This document shows positions 39,777 through 46,730 of a stretch of DNA of 46,730 nt, one piece after another (position 1 is the first letter of the stretch; every line of letters begins with the position of its first letter). Location of the stretch: contig CAYSFC010000004.1 in NCBI GenBank assembly GCA_964430665.1, positions 1 through 46,730 of the forward strand, in the 5' to 3' direction. The translations under genes and the position numbers were made by a program. The notes beneath the pieces were generated by a model, which did no database searches, was not told the DNA's origin, and saw only the letters and a program-made list of their open reading frames with translations. The stretch comes from JAQUYS01 sp964430665. Lineage in GTDB: Archaea; Nanobdellota; Nanobdellia; Woesearchaeales; SKGA01.

Positions 39777-39818
39777 GCTACGTTCGCTTCGCTCGTAGCA
39801 ATCCTCCTGGGCTCACCA
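39777..39818 (+). repeat. GC-rich palindrome joined to a 19-bp copy of the tRNA-Arg 3' end
   Basis: GCTACG (39777-39782) and CGTAGC (39794-39799) form a stem around repeated TTCGCT units. It is followed directly by AATCCTCCTGGGCTCACCA (39800-39818), identical to 39688-39706 of tRNA-Arg. The preceding 39740-39760 contains GGATTCGAAC, the complement of a T loop. This looks like the scar of an insertion at a tRNA gene or a small mobile palindrome. Confidence 0.65.
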
Positions 39819-39859
39819 ATTTCTAAATGTTTTTAAAGAAGTCTTCATTTCAGTTTATT

Positions 39860-40504
39860 ATGCCTAAACAAAGCGAATTAGAACATTTTCTAAAACTACA
39901 ACAAGGCGTTAAATGGGATATTTATTGTAATGATTTTGATGTTCTTGAAAACAAATATCACAAATTAAGTAATAATATAATTAAACAAGCTTTATTCAAC
40001 AATCCAAACATAATTAAATTAGTACATAAGTATTCTAAATTTGGGAAGGTTGATAGTCTAAAAAATGTTCTAAAATTAAGTGAAACACTTTCTGTTTTAG
40101 TTGGTTACCATTTTGCTTTATACAATTATAAAAATTTTAAAAGAGATCAAAAAAAGGATTTCGCTTATGATTTATTTGATTTCATAATTCATCAAAAATT
40201 TGATTTTAGAAAAAAAGAAGGGCTCGTAGTTAGGGAATTTGTTAACGAAAACTTAGAAGAGGTGTGGCAAAATCCAGATTACAGGTTAGCTCAAAAAACT
40301 TTAGAAATGGAAAAAGAATATGAAAATATATCTTCTTATGAAAGAATTTGTTCTTTACACAATTATGATAGAAATACTTTCTTAACTAAGTTTTATACAT
40401 CACTAAAAATTTATAAAAAAATTAGCGATACACCTAAACATAATCACAATCAGAAATATGATGAAGTATTAATAAGAAAAATAAAACAAAAATTACAAAA
40501 TTAA
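39860..40504 (+). CDS. Hypothetical helical protein, 214 aa
   Basis: The ATG at 39860 is preferred over the one at 39827 because TTTTTAAA at 39829-39836 then lies about 27 nt upstream, the leaderless spacing. Not recognised. Mostly helical and basic, with no membrane segment or signal. A central stretch L-S-E-T-L-S-V-L-V-G-Y-H-F-A-L-Y and a basic C-terminus (K-H-N-H-N-Q-K) stand out. It lies immediately after the tRNA-Arg 3'-end copy, the position of cargo next to an integration site. It converges with the cold-shock gene, 21 bp apart. Confidence 0.6.
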   Translation: MPKQSELEHFLKLQQGVKWDIYCNDFDVLENKYHKLSNNIIKQALFNNPNIIKLVHKYSKFGKVDSLKNVLKLSETLSVLVGYHFALYNYKNFKRDQKKDFAYDLFDFIIHQKFDFRKKEGLVVREFVNENLEEVWQNPDYRLAQKTLEMEKEYENISSYERICSLHNYDRNTFLTKFYTSLKIYKKISDTPKHNHNQKYDEVLIRKIKQKLQN

Positions 40505-40525
40505 ATTCAATCTAGAATAATAAGT

Positions 40526-40723
40526 TTATTCTGTATCTTCATTAACATTAACTGCCTTTGGTCCTCTTTCTCCTTCTTCAACGTCGAAAGTGACAGGCAT
40601 ATCGTCTGTTAATCTTAATCCTTCTTTAATTCCACTTACATGGATAAAATACTCTTTGCCATCTTCAGCAACTACGAAGCCAAAACCTTTGCCTTCATTA
40701 AAAAATTTTACTTTTCCTTTCAT
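40526..40723 (-). CDS. csp: Cold-shock domain protein (CspA-like)
   Basis: 65 aa, a single cold-shock domain. Starts M-K-G-K-V-K-F-F-N, RNP1 K-G-F-G-F-V (12-17), RNP2 Y-F-I-H-V-S (25-30) and ends G-P-K-A-V-N-V. It binds single-stranded RNA or DNA as a chaperone. The domain is common in bacteria and patchy in archaea, so an old bacterial origin is possible. AAGGT precedes the ATG. The best promoter lies about 100 bp upstream, giving a leader of about 75 nt, long for this genome. Confidence 0.93.
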   Translation of the reverse strand: MKGKVKFFNEGKGFGFVVAEDGKEYFIHVSGIKEGLRLTDDMPVTFDVEEGERGPKAVNVNEDTE

Positions 40724-41045
40724 TTAATTAACCTTTTTTATTATATCAGTAAACACACATAATTTTTAACTTAATAAGAATTAGGTTACGCTTTCTGATA
40801 CTATTAAGATATTCTTCCTATTTATAAAGGGTTGCTTTTCATCATTTTTATTATTTAATTCTTGATTTAAATATATTAAATTACTCTTAAAATGCTTTTT
40901 AAACCTCTTTAAGACCCGAATAACATAAATAAATCATTAGTACCACTAATAAGTAACAAACAAATAGAAAACTTTATAAATTAGTTTTATTTACTAAAAA
41001 CATATTATATGATAATTAAGAATTATCAAATATGAAGGTAATAAA
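40724..41045. other. 322-bp intergenic region with divergent regulatory sequence
   Basis: No credible gene. It holds the csp leader and promoter (minus-strand CTTTATAAATAGG at 40818-40830, start near 40798), a plus-strand TATA box CTTTATAAAT at about 40972-40981 for the gene at 41046, and an inverted repeat in that gene's leader. The remaining AT-rich sequence at about 40835-40965 shows nothing I can name. Confidence 0.55.
41010..41028 (+). promoter_or_regulatory. Inverted repeat in the leader of the 272-aa protein gene
   Basis: TGATAATT-AAG-AATTATCA is a perfect 8-bp dyad just downstream of the predicted transcription start (about 41002). It could be an operator for a repressor or a weak RNA hairpin. 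GAAGGT follows as the ribosome site. Confidence 0.4.
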
Positions 41046-41864
41046 ATGAATTCAGACTCAATTTTAAGTAAACCAGTGCAATTCGTTAAAGACAACGCAT
41101 TTAAACTAGAATCAGCATATAGATTATCACCTATTGCAGGAGCAATTGCGGGAGGATTAACTGATCCCAATCCTGTTAGAGGAGGAATGTTAGGTTTACT
41201 CAGCGGAGCCATTGTATATGCTCTTTTTGAAGGAGCTAAAGATTATGTTTGTTCAGGAAGATTAGAAGATAAATTAGATCAAAGTAATATTCATTTAAGA
41301 CAATCATTAGAAAAAGATAAAGAAGCTAAAAAAGTTCTTAAAAAAGTAAAAGGAGAAGTTAGAAGAAAATCCGATTCATATTCTTTTGACAATAATTATG
41401 TTTCAAATCTAGGAAATATTCTCACAAAACAAAAAGGAAATAAAACTTATATGGCAATACTAGGTCATTCAGATTGTATAACTGCTATTGGAACTGATGA
41501 AGGCTCTAAACACATTTACAATCCAAGTTTATATGACTTTGTGGAAGAAAATTCAGACACATTTAAAGTTGCTTTATCCAATAACAATCCCAATAAAAGT
41601 GCTTTGTTTGATGGAAGCTATCAACTTGGTCAATACGATATCTCTTTACTTAAAGTTGATATGAGTGAAGGAAAAATTGAAATTATTGATAGACAAAGTG
41701 GAATTTATCCAAATTATTCGCCTAAATTTAAAATAATTGGTGATAAATTGGTTAAAGAATCTGAGATGAGTGAAAACTCAATCAATAATATTCTGAATAA
41801 ATCAGGATCTCCTGAAAAACCAAAAGATCCATCTGATCCAAATGGTAAATATGCTGCTGCTTAA
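41046..41864 (+). CDS. Hypothetical protein with glycine-rich membrane hairpin, 272 aa
   Basis: Residues about 27-62 form a Gly/Ala-rich hydrophobic hairpin (A-G-A-I-A-G-G-L-T ... G-G-M-L-G-L-L-S-G-A-I-V-Y-A-L-F) resembling membrane-inserting glycine-zipper segments. The rest is soluble and mixed alpha/beta, with a Pro/Asp-rich tail. No family recognised. GAAGGT upstream of the ATG and a TATA box at about 40972-40981 support the start. The next gene begins 3 bp after its stop, so the pair is an operon. Confidence 0.65.
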   Translation: MNSDSILSKPVQFVKDNAFKLESAYRLSPIAGAIAGGLTDPNPVRGGMLGLLSGAIVYALFEGAKDYVCSGRLEDKLDQSNIHLRQSLEKDKEAKKVLKKVKGEVRRKSDSYSFDNNYVSNLGNILTKQKGNKTYMAILGHSDCITAIGTDEGSKHIYNPSLYDFVEENSDTFKVALSNNNPNKSALFDGSYQLGQYDISLLKVDMSEGKIEIIDRQSGIYPNYSPKFKIIGDKLVKESEMSENSINNILNKSGSPEKPKDPSDPNGKYAAA

Positions 41865-41866
41865 AA

Positions 41867-42562
41867 ATGGGAGAAAATAATCTCAAATTAAACGTTCCTT
41901 TTCTTTTTGCTTATTTAGGTAAAGATGAGAGAATAATTAGAGATTTTCATAGAAGTGCAAAATACCTAAAAGCAAAACCAGTATTGGATCGTTTAAATTT
42001 AGATGAACAAGCGGTTCTTTTAATTAATTCTTCTAGATTCATTTCCAAATACGTTTTACAGAACGATTACAAAGCAGGTCTCAAATTAAATGTTCCTATA
42101 TATGATTTCGTTCATAATTTATTTCAAGAACATTTTTTTGAATATAGGAAATCTCCTAGAAAAAAAGAAACATATTCTACATTCTCTGTTGTTAGAAAAT
42201 TAAAAAATAAATCTATTGAACAAGGTTTTTTATCTGAGAAAATTGTAAAAGAATTAAATCCTTATCCTCACAGTTCAACAGATTTAAGATATAGGTTAGA
42301 AACTCTTTCTCCTGAAGAAATTTTTGAATTTAAAAAGAGTTATTACTCTGAGAAATTTAAAGAATTATTTAAACCATCTAAAGAAGATTTACATGAAGTC
42401 TTAATGAATAATTTCTCTTCCAAGGATTTTATTTATAGTAAAAATGCAGAAAATTTTGAAGAGCAAAGGGCAAAAGAAGTATATGATAATTTAGGAATTC
42501 CTGAAGAAGAAAGAAATATTTATGATTGGAAAGCTATTGATAGAGGCGAACCAATAAAATAA
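41867..42562 (+). CDS. Hypothetical soluble helical protein, 231 aa
   Basis: Not recognised. A charged, mostly helical protein without signal or membrane helix. F-A-Y-L-G-K-D-E-R-I-I-R-D-F-H-R (about 14-29) and a D-L-H-E-V-L-M-N-N-F-S-S block (about 178-189) are notable. It starts 3 bp after the preceding stop and is likely translated by coupling. It ends 2 bp from the convergent metG stop. Confidence 0.65.
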   Translation: MGENNLKLNVPFLFAYLGKDERIIRDFHRSAKYLKAKPVLDRLNLDEQAVLLINSSRFISKYVLQNDYKAGLKLNVPIYDFVHNLFQEHFFEYRKSPRKKETYSTFSVVRKLKNKSIEQGFLSEKIVKELNPYPHSSTDLRYRLETLSPEEIFEFKKSYYSEKFKELFKPSKEDLHEVLMNNFSSKDFIYSKNAENFEEQRAKEVYDNLGIPEEERNIYDWKAIDRGEPIK

Positions 42563-42564
42563 AT

Positions 42565-44721
42565 TTAACGAACCAATCCTTCTTTAACTTTCTTTAATTT
42601 TATGCCTTTCAATTCTTTACCTTCAGATATTATTTTGAAATTTTTAACTTTAATTTCAACTTCTAAAAATTCTTTAAAAGAAATTTTATCTTTTGGATTA
42701 GAATTTAATTTTGTTCCTATATCTAAATCGGTAGTTAAAACCTCAACAATTTCTGTATTTGGCTCATTGCCTTTCTGTTCTGCTGCTAGAAGCATACCTT
42801 GAGATTCAACACCTCTAAGTTTGGCTTTTTCCAAGTTTTCAAGAACAAGGATTTTTTTATTCAATAATTCTTCTTCCTTATAATAAGGCACTAAACCTGA
42901 AACTATTTGAATTTCTTTTTCTCCAATATCTACTTTTTCAACGTAAAGTTTATCTGCTTCAGGATGTTTTGAAATTTCTTTAATTTGACCCACAACTAAG
43001 TCAAGATCGTTAAAACAAGTCTTAGATTTTTCTTCTTTTTTCTGTCCAGAATATTTATTTTTTAATTCTTCTATGTCTTTATCCTCTAATTTTTTAACCA
43101 AAACTCTAGGTTCTCCTATTTCTCCTTCTTGCAAAGTTAATAATCCAACTTCTTCCAACGTTTGTTTTTCGGAGTTTAATTGAGTAAATATTTCTTCAGA
43201 CATTTTAGGCATGAATGGTTCACACATAGTTGCTAAATCTTGAACAACATTCAACAAAACAAATAAATCTTGTTTACATTCGTTTATATTTTCTTCTTTC
43301 TTTTTCCAAGGAGCGCTTTCTTGAAATAATTGATTACCTAAAGCAGAAATCTTCATTAGTTGTTGTAAACCTTCTCTTAATTTTACTTCATTCATTAGTT
43401 TTTTATAAATATCAATTTCTATTCTGTATGTTGATAAGAAGTGTTTTAAATTTTCAGATAATTCTCCCTCAAAATCACTTGTAATTTTTCCATCGAAAAA
43501 TCTTTTTACAAATGTTAAAGTTCTATTCACAAAGTTACCAAAGTTAGCCAACAATTCATTGTTAACTCTTTCTTGCAAACCTTTCCAAGTAAATTCAGTA
43601 TCCGAATTTTCAGGCCGCATATACAAAATATAGTATCTAAAAACATCTGCAGTAATATTACTATCTTTAGCATTATCTCCAAAAACACCAGTTCCTTTAC
43701 TTTTTGAAAATTGTCCATTTTCATAATTCAAATATTCTGTTGCATTAATATGGTGAACTAAATTAAAATTATCATTAGCAGCCATTAAAGTTGCAGGAAA
43801 AATTATTGAATGAAAAGGAATATTATCTTTACCCATAAATTGGTATAATTTTACTTCAGAATTCTTCCACCATTCTTGCCAATCTTTTGTAAATTCTTTT
43901 GTAATAGAAATATAACCAATTGGTGCATCAAACCAAACATAAAAAACTTTGTCTTTGTACTTGCCTTCGAACGCTGACTCCGGAACATTTATACCCCATT
44001 TAAGATCTCTAGTTATTGCACGAGGTTTTAATCCTTCTTTGAACCAAGCTTTCGTCGTTCGCAGAGTATTTTCAGTCCAATTTCCTTTGTGAGCTTGTTT
44101 TTCAACCCATTCTTCTAATTTGGGTTGAAGTTTATTTAATTCTAAAAATATATGCTCAGTTTTCTTGAAAATAGGTTTTGTTCCATCAACCTTACATTTA
44201 GGATCTAGTAATTCGTCAGGATTTAGAAGTTTACCACAATTTTCACATTGATCTCCATTCGCACCTTCGTATTTGCAATGAGGACAAGTTCCCACAATAA
44301 ATCTATCTGCTAAAAATGTTTTACATTTTTCACAATATGCTTGAACTACAACATCTTCTTTGAAAAATCCGTTTTTTAAAACCTTTTGAAATAAATCTTG
44401 AACTATTTCTTTGTGAGATTCAGTTGAAGTTCTGCCATAATAATCAAATGAAATATTAAACCACTCATAAATTTCTCTATGAAGTTCATCATATTTATCA
44501 CAAAGCTCTTTTGGGGTTATTCCTTCTTCTCTTGCTTTAGTTTCAGTTGCAGTTCCATGTTCATCTGAACCACAAATGTATAAAACTTCATTTCCTTCTA
44601 GACGTTTAAATCTAGCGAAAACATCTGCAGAAAGAACAGCTCCTATAAGATTACCTAAGTGAGGCACATTATTTACGTAAGGTAATGCGCTTGTAATTAG
44701 TATTTTTTGTTTATTTTCCAT
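42565..44721 (-). CDS. metG: Methionyl-tRNA synthetase
   Basis: 718 aa from the ATG at 44721. A longer frame starts at 44784, but ATATTTAAAAAA at about 44743-44754 lies 28 nt before 44721, and that start avoids overlap with uvsE. Class I signatures: H-L-G-N (21-24) for HIGH and F-S-K-S-K-G (about 333-338) for KMSKS. Zinc knuckles C-x2-C ... C-P-H-C and C-E-N-C lie near residues 130-180. An EMAP/Arc1p-like tRNA-binding domain (about 569-675; K-L-Y-V-E-K-V-D-I-G, G-M-L-L-A-A-E) forms the C-terminus, as in many archaeal and bacterial MetRS dimers. A further 35 residues follow it. Confidence 0.96.
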   Translation of the reverse strand: MENKQKILITSALPYVNNVPHLGNLIGAVLSADVFARFKRLEGNEVLYICGSDEHGTATETKAREEGITPKELCDKYDELHREIYEWFNISFDYYGRTSTESHKEIVQDLFQKVLKNGFFKEDVVVQAYCEKCKTFLADRFIVGTCPHCKYEGANGDQCENCGKLLNPDELLDPKCKVDGTKPIFKKTEHIFLELNKLQPKLEEWVEKQAHKGNWTENTLRTTKAWFKEGLKPRAITRDLKWGINVPESAFEGKYKDKVFYVWFDAPIGYISITKEFTKDWQEWWKNSEVKLYQFMGKDNIPFHSIIFPATLMAANDNFNLVHHINATEYLNYENGQFSKSKGTGVFGDNAKDSNITADVFRYYILYMRPENSDTEFTWKGLQERVNNELLANFGNFVNRTLTFVKRFFDGKITSDFEGELSENLKHFLSTYRIEIDIYKKLMNEVKLREGLQQLMKISALGNQLFQESAPWKKKEENINECKQDLFVLLNVVQDLATMCEPFMPKMSEEIFTQLNSEKQTLEEVGLLTLQEGEIGEPRVLVKKLEDKDIEELKNKYSGQKKEEKSKTCFNDLDLVVGQIKEISKHPEADKLYVEKVDIGEKEIQIVSGLVPYYKEEELLNKKILVLENLEKAKLRGVESQGMLLAAEQKGNEPNTEIVEVLTTDLDIGTKLNSNPKDKISFKEFLEVEIKVKNFKIISEGKELKGIKLKKVKEGLVR

Positions 44722-44759
44722 GTGAGAGAGTAATTTAAAGGGTTTTTTAAATATGGCGA

Positions 44760-45656
44760 TTATTTTCTTGATTTTATACAACAATCATTCAATTTATTAT
44801 AAACTTTTAAAGCACTTTCTTCTTTATCTTTAACTTCAAGTTCAATATCAAAATCCAAACTTTTAGATTTTAATAAAAATTTCTTAAATTCATTTAAATC
44901 AATCGTTTCAGAATGACTTCCTTTTCTTCCACCAACTCTTTGATTAGAATAATGTGTTAAAGGTAAGCCATCTTTCTTCTCCCAAGTTTTCATAGCATCT
45001 TTCAAAGCATCAACTTCATCTTCACCATTATTCAAACATTGATGATGAAAAAAATCAAACACAACAGGAATTTTTAACTCAGAACTAATTTCTAAACAAT
45101 CTTTCAAAGAATAAGATCTATCATCATTTTCAATAATTAATCTTTTCTTAACAAATGAAGGTAATTTTTTATAATTAGAAATAAATCTTCCGATAGCGGC
45201 TTTCTTATCACCATATATTCCACCAACATGAATCATAACTTTGTGATTTTCATCTAACTTCATGGCGTCCAAAACTTTACAATGATACTCTAAATCTTTT
45301 ATAGCATTATTTACTACATTTTCATTTGCAGAATTAAGAACAGTGTATTGACCTGGATGCATTGTGATTCGCATTTTATGTTTTTTAATGAATTTTCCAA
45401 GTTCTTCAAAATCTTTCTCGAAATATTTAATCCAATTAAAATTATTTATTTTGTGTGATGCAAAAGGAATTAATTCAGAACCAATTCTAAATAAAAGAAT
45501 ATTATTTTCCAAATTAAACTTTAATACTTCCTTTAAACAAATTAAATTTTCAGAAACAATCTGGATTAATTTCTCTTCAGAATAAGATTTTAATCTAAAA
45601 GTCCTATTAGTACTACAACCAACTTTTGTATTTATACACGCATATCCAATTTTCAT
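44760..45656 (-). CDS. uvsE: UV damage endonuclease (UVDE/UvsE)
   Basis: 298 aa, TIM-barrel UVDE family, which nicks DNA 5' of UV photoproducts and other lesions. Signatures are I-G-Y-A-C-I-N (3-9), F-R-I-G-S-E-L-I-P-F (about 55-64), M-H-P-G-Q-Y (about 98-103), H-V-G-G-I-Y-G-D-K (about 143-151), E-N-D-D-R (about 174-178) and D-F-F-H-H-Q (about 200-205), which supply the metal-binding His, Glu and Asp. The start lies 1 bp after the VIT1-like gene stop, so the two form an operon. Confidence 0.94.
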   Translation of the reverse strand: MKIGYACINTKVGCSTNRTFRLKSYSEEKLIQIVSENLICLKEVLKFNLENNILLFRIGSELIPFASHKINNFNWIKYFEKDFEELGKFIKKHKMRITMHPGQYTVLNSANENVVNNAIKDLEYHCKVLDAMKLDENHKVMIHVGGIYGDKKAAIGRFISNYKKLPSFVKKRLIIENDDRSYSLKDCLEISSELKIPVVFDFFHHQCLNNGEDEVDALKDAMKTWEKKDGLPLTHYSNQRVGGRKGSHSETIDLNEFKKFLLKSKSLDFDIELEVKDKEESALKVYNKLNDCCIKSRK

Positions 45657-45657
45657 T

Positions 45658-46131
45658 TTAAAATATTAAATTCACACCAATTCCAACATAATAAGTACAT
45701 ATAATAACTAACGCCATTATTCCTAAATGCTCAAATATAGGATGAAAAGGATTTATATTTTTTGATTTAGAGATATAGTATGTAAATCCTGATATTAACA
45801 AAATTCCCCAAATTATTGAAATATATATTGCTATAATTTTATCTAAGAACAAAAAAGGAATTATAAAACTTGAAGCAATAACTAATTTAGAAAGGAATGT
45901 TGAAATTGTTGCTGCCCAAATTTGTTTACTAGTACTACTATGTTCTCCTTCAACTGAAACATGAATTCCCAACGCATCAGACATTGCATCAGCAATTGCA
46001 ATAATTAGAATTCCACTTATTATTATTTTAACTGAATTTTCGCTTGAACTCAATCCAATAATTAATCCAAGAGTTGTTATAATTCCAGAGGTAATTCCAA
46101 ACCCCAAACCTTTCTTAATTGCTACTCTCAT
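45658..46131 (-). CDS. VIT1/CCC1-like small membrane transporter, 157 aa
   Basis: Five or so transmembrane helices. The first part, G-F-G-I-T-S-G-I-I-T-T-L-G-L-I-I-G, and A-I-A-D-A-M-S-D-A-L-G-I-H-V-S-V-E (about 46-62) match the VIT1/CCC1-type family that moves Fe2+ or Mn2+. This short archaeal type lacks the long cytoplasmic metal-binding loop. The ATG is 26 nt from the centre of the palindromic TATA element shared with tspO, so the mRNA is probably leaderless. It is followed by uvsE. Confidence 0.8.
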   Translation of the reverse strand: MRVAIKKGLGFGITSGIITTLGLIIGLSSSENSVKIIISGILIIAIADAMSDALGIHVSVEGEHSSTSKQIWAATISTFLSKLVIASSFIIPFLFLDKIIAIYISIIWGILLISGFTYYISKSKNINPFHPIFEHLGIMALVIICTYYVGIGVNLIF

Positions 46132-46147
46132 ATATTTCTTTCAAAGA

Positions 46148-46167
46148 ATACTTATTTAAATAAGTAT
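46148..46167. promoter_or_regulatory. 20-bp perfect palindromic bidirectional TATA element
   Basis: ATACTTATTTAAATAAGTAT is self-complementary over all 20 bases. Its centre (46157/46158) is 25.5 nt from the tspO ATG and 26.5 nt from the VIT1-like ATG. One element can serve as the TATA box for both leaderless genes, or be an operator covering both. Confidence 0.75.
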
Positions 46168-46182
46168 GCTTAATATTTATAC

Positions 46183-46659
46183 ATGAAAAAATATTTCAAA
46201 GATTATAGAAAGTTGATTTTCTCATTTATAATAGTTTTTGCAGCAAGTTTATTTGGATCTTTTTTCACATCTAAATCAGTTTCAACATGGTATAATACTA
46301 TTCTTAAACCTTCTTTTAATCCACCAAACTATTTATTTGGACCTGTTTGGACTCTCTTATTCATTTTAATGGCAATTGCTTTATACATGGTTTGGGTCGA
46401 TAAATCTAAAGAAAAATATGTTGCTATGAAATGGTTTTCTGTTCAATTAACTTTGAATGTTCTTTGGTCTGCTTTATTTTTTGGATTAAGAGCTCCTTTA
46501 TTGGCATTAATAGAAATAATAATTCTAGAAGTGAGTATAATTTGGACAACAATTAAATTTTGGAAAATAAATCCAAATACAAGTTATTTAATGTTACCAT
46601 ATATTTTATGGGTTGGATTTGCAACAATCTTAAATCTAGCAATAGTTTTGTTAAATTAA
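46183..46659 (+). CDS. tspO: TspO/MBR family membrane protein
   Basis: 158 aa with five transmembrane helices. The Trp-rich core W-Y-N-T-I-L-K-P-S-F-N-P-P (about 36-48), F-G-P-V-W-T-L-L-F-I-L-M-A (about 52-64) and L-N-V-L-W-S-A-L-F-F-G (about 90-100) are diagnostic. The family binds porphyrins and other hydrophobic ligands and is linked to tetrapyrrole handling and stress. It is transcribed divergently from the VIT1-like gene from one palindromic TATA element, so iron and tetrapyrrole functions may be co-regulated. Confidence 0.93.
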   Translation: MKKYFKDYRKLIFSFIIVFAASLFGSFFTSKSVSTWYNTILKPSFNPPNYLFGPVWTLLFILMAIALYMVWVDKSKEKYVAMKWFSVQLTLNVLWSALFFGLRAPLLALIEIIILEVSIIWTTIKFWKINPNTSYLMLPYILWVGFATILNLAIVLLN

Positions 46660-46679
46660 AAAAGAAAAAAGAAAAAAAA

Positions 46680-46730
46680 TTATTTCTTAGTCATAACATA
46701 AATCATCCATAAAGCAGATAATCCAACTAA
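46680..46730 (-). CDS. C-terminal end of a partial gene running off the window
   Basis: An open frame enters from the window edge and reads L-V-G-L-S-A-L-W-M-I-Y-V-M-T-K-K before a TAA (46682-46680). It looks like the end of a transmembrane helix with a basic tail, so probably a membrane protein. It converges with tspO across an A-rich tract (46660-46680). Too short to identify. Confidence 0.45.
   Translation of the reverse strand, partial: LVGLSALWMIYVMTKK

Noticed and set aside
42565..44784. Longer metG start at 44784
   Set aside because: It would overlap uvsE, lies upstream of the likely TATA element and adds 21 residues not typical of MetRS.
1..46730. CRISPR array, insertion sequence or prophage
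   Set aside because: No spaced direct repeats, transposase, integrase or phage structural gene was seen. The tRNA-end copy is the only sign of insertion.

Overview
The window looks like a chromosomal piece of an AT-rich DPANN archaeon, most likely in the Woesearchaeota/Pacearchaeota part of the Nanoarchaeota. This is an inference from gene content; no 16S gene is present. Archaeal markers are an rpoH-rpoB''-rpoB'-rpoA'-rpoA'' operon with split B and A subunits, S17e, Alba, Taw3, a diphthamide-synthesis gene, a DUF357 protein, tRNA genes with intron-like insertions, and TATA boxes about 25-28 nt upstream of start codons. Many first genes appear leaderless. Downstream operon genes often carry GGTG or AGGAGG-type ribosome sites.

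Layout. 1-1.4 kb: an unknown gene and taw3. 1.4-6.3 kb: two paralogous acidic surface proteins and a disordered acidic protein interrupted by a 100-N scaffold gap, which looks like a failure to merge overlapping contigs. 6.5-7.2 kb: a short Dph2-like protein lacking the usual first domain. 7.3-14.2 kb: a very large secreted protein (about 1505 aa) followed directly by a 788-aa protein with a class III (prepilin-like) signal. 14.2-18.8 kb: two unknown proteins, a protein with two nucleotidyltransferase (MNT-type) units, and an NDP-sugar pyrophosphorylase. 18.8-21.5 kb: membrane and surface proteins. 21.7-26.6 kb: two exported proteins with the same N-terminal anchor, flanking a Ski2-like helicase. 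27.5-35.0 kb: tRNA-Asp, tRNA-Lys and the RNA polymerase operon. 35.0-39.0 kb: a frameshifted gene, a CaCA antiporter, small membrane proteins, DUF357, a lipoprotein and a rhomboid protease. 39.0-39.8 kb: S17e, Alba, tRNA-Arg and a duplicated tRNA 3' end. 39.9-46.7 kb: unknown genes, a cold-shock protein, MetRS, a UVDE endonuclease, a VIT1-like protein and TspO.

The most striking region is 21.7-26.6 kb. One protein joins a lysozyme/SLT-like domain to what reads as a circularly permuted Amidase_3 domain: the segment with the catalytic Glu, normally last, precedes the first zinc-ligand segment. Both are peptidoglycan-cleaving folds, in a lineage not expected to make peptidoglycan. Its first 203 bp (ribosome site, membrane anchor, linker) are identical to those of a neighbouring gene whose exported domain is unrelated, suggesting a recently copied export cassette. 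A reasonable inference is a surface-displayed or secreted weapon or feeding enzyme acting on bacteria.

Other points: loss of three of four zinc ligands in the RpoB' C-terminal ribbon; a 20-bp perfect palindromic TATA element centred between two divergent leaderless genes (VIT1-like and TspO); and D-loop insertions in two of the three tRNAs.
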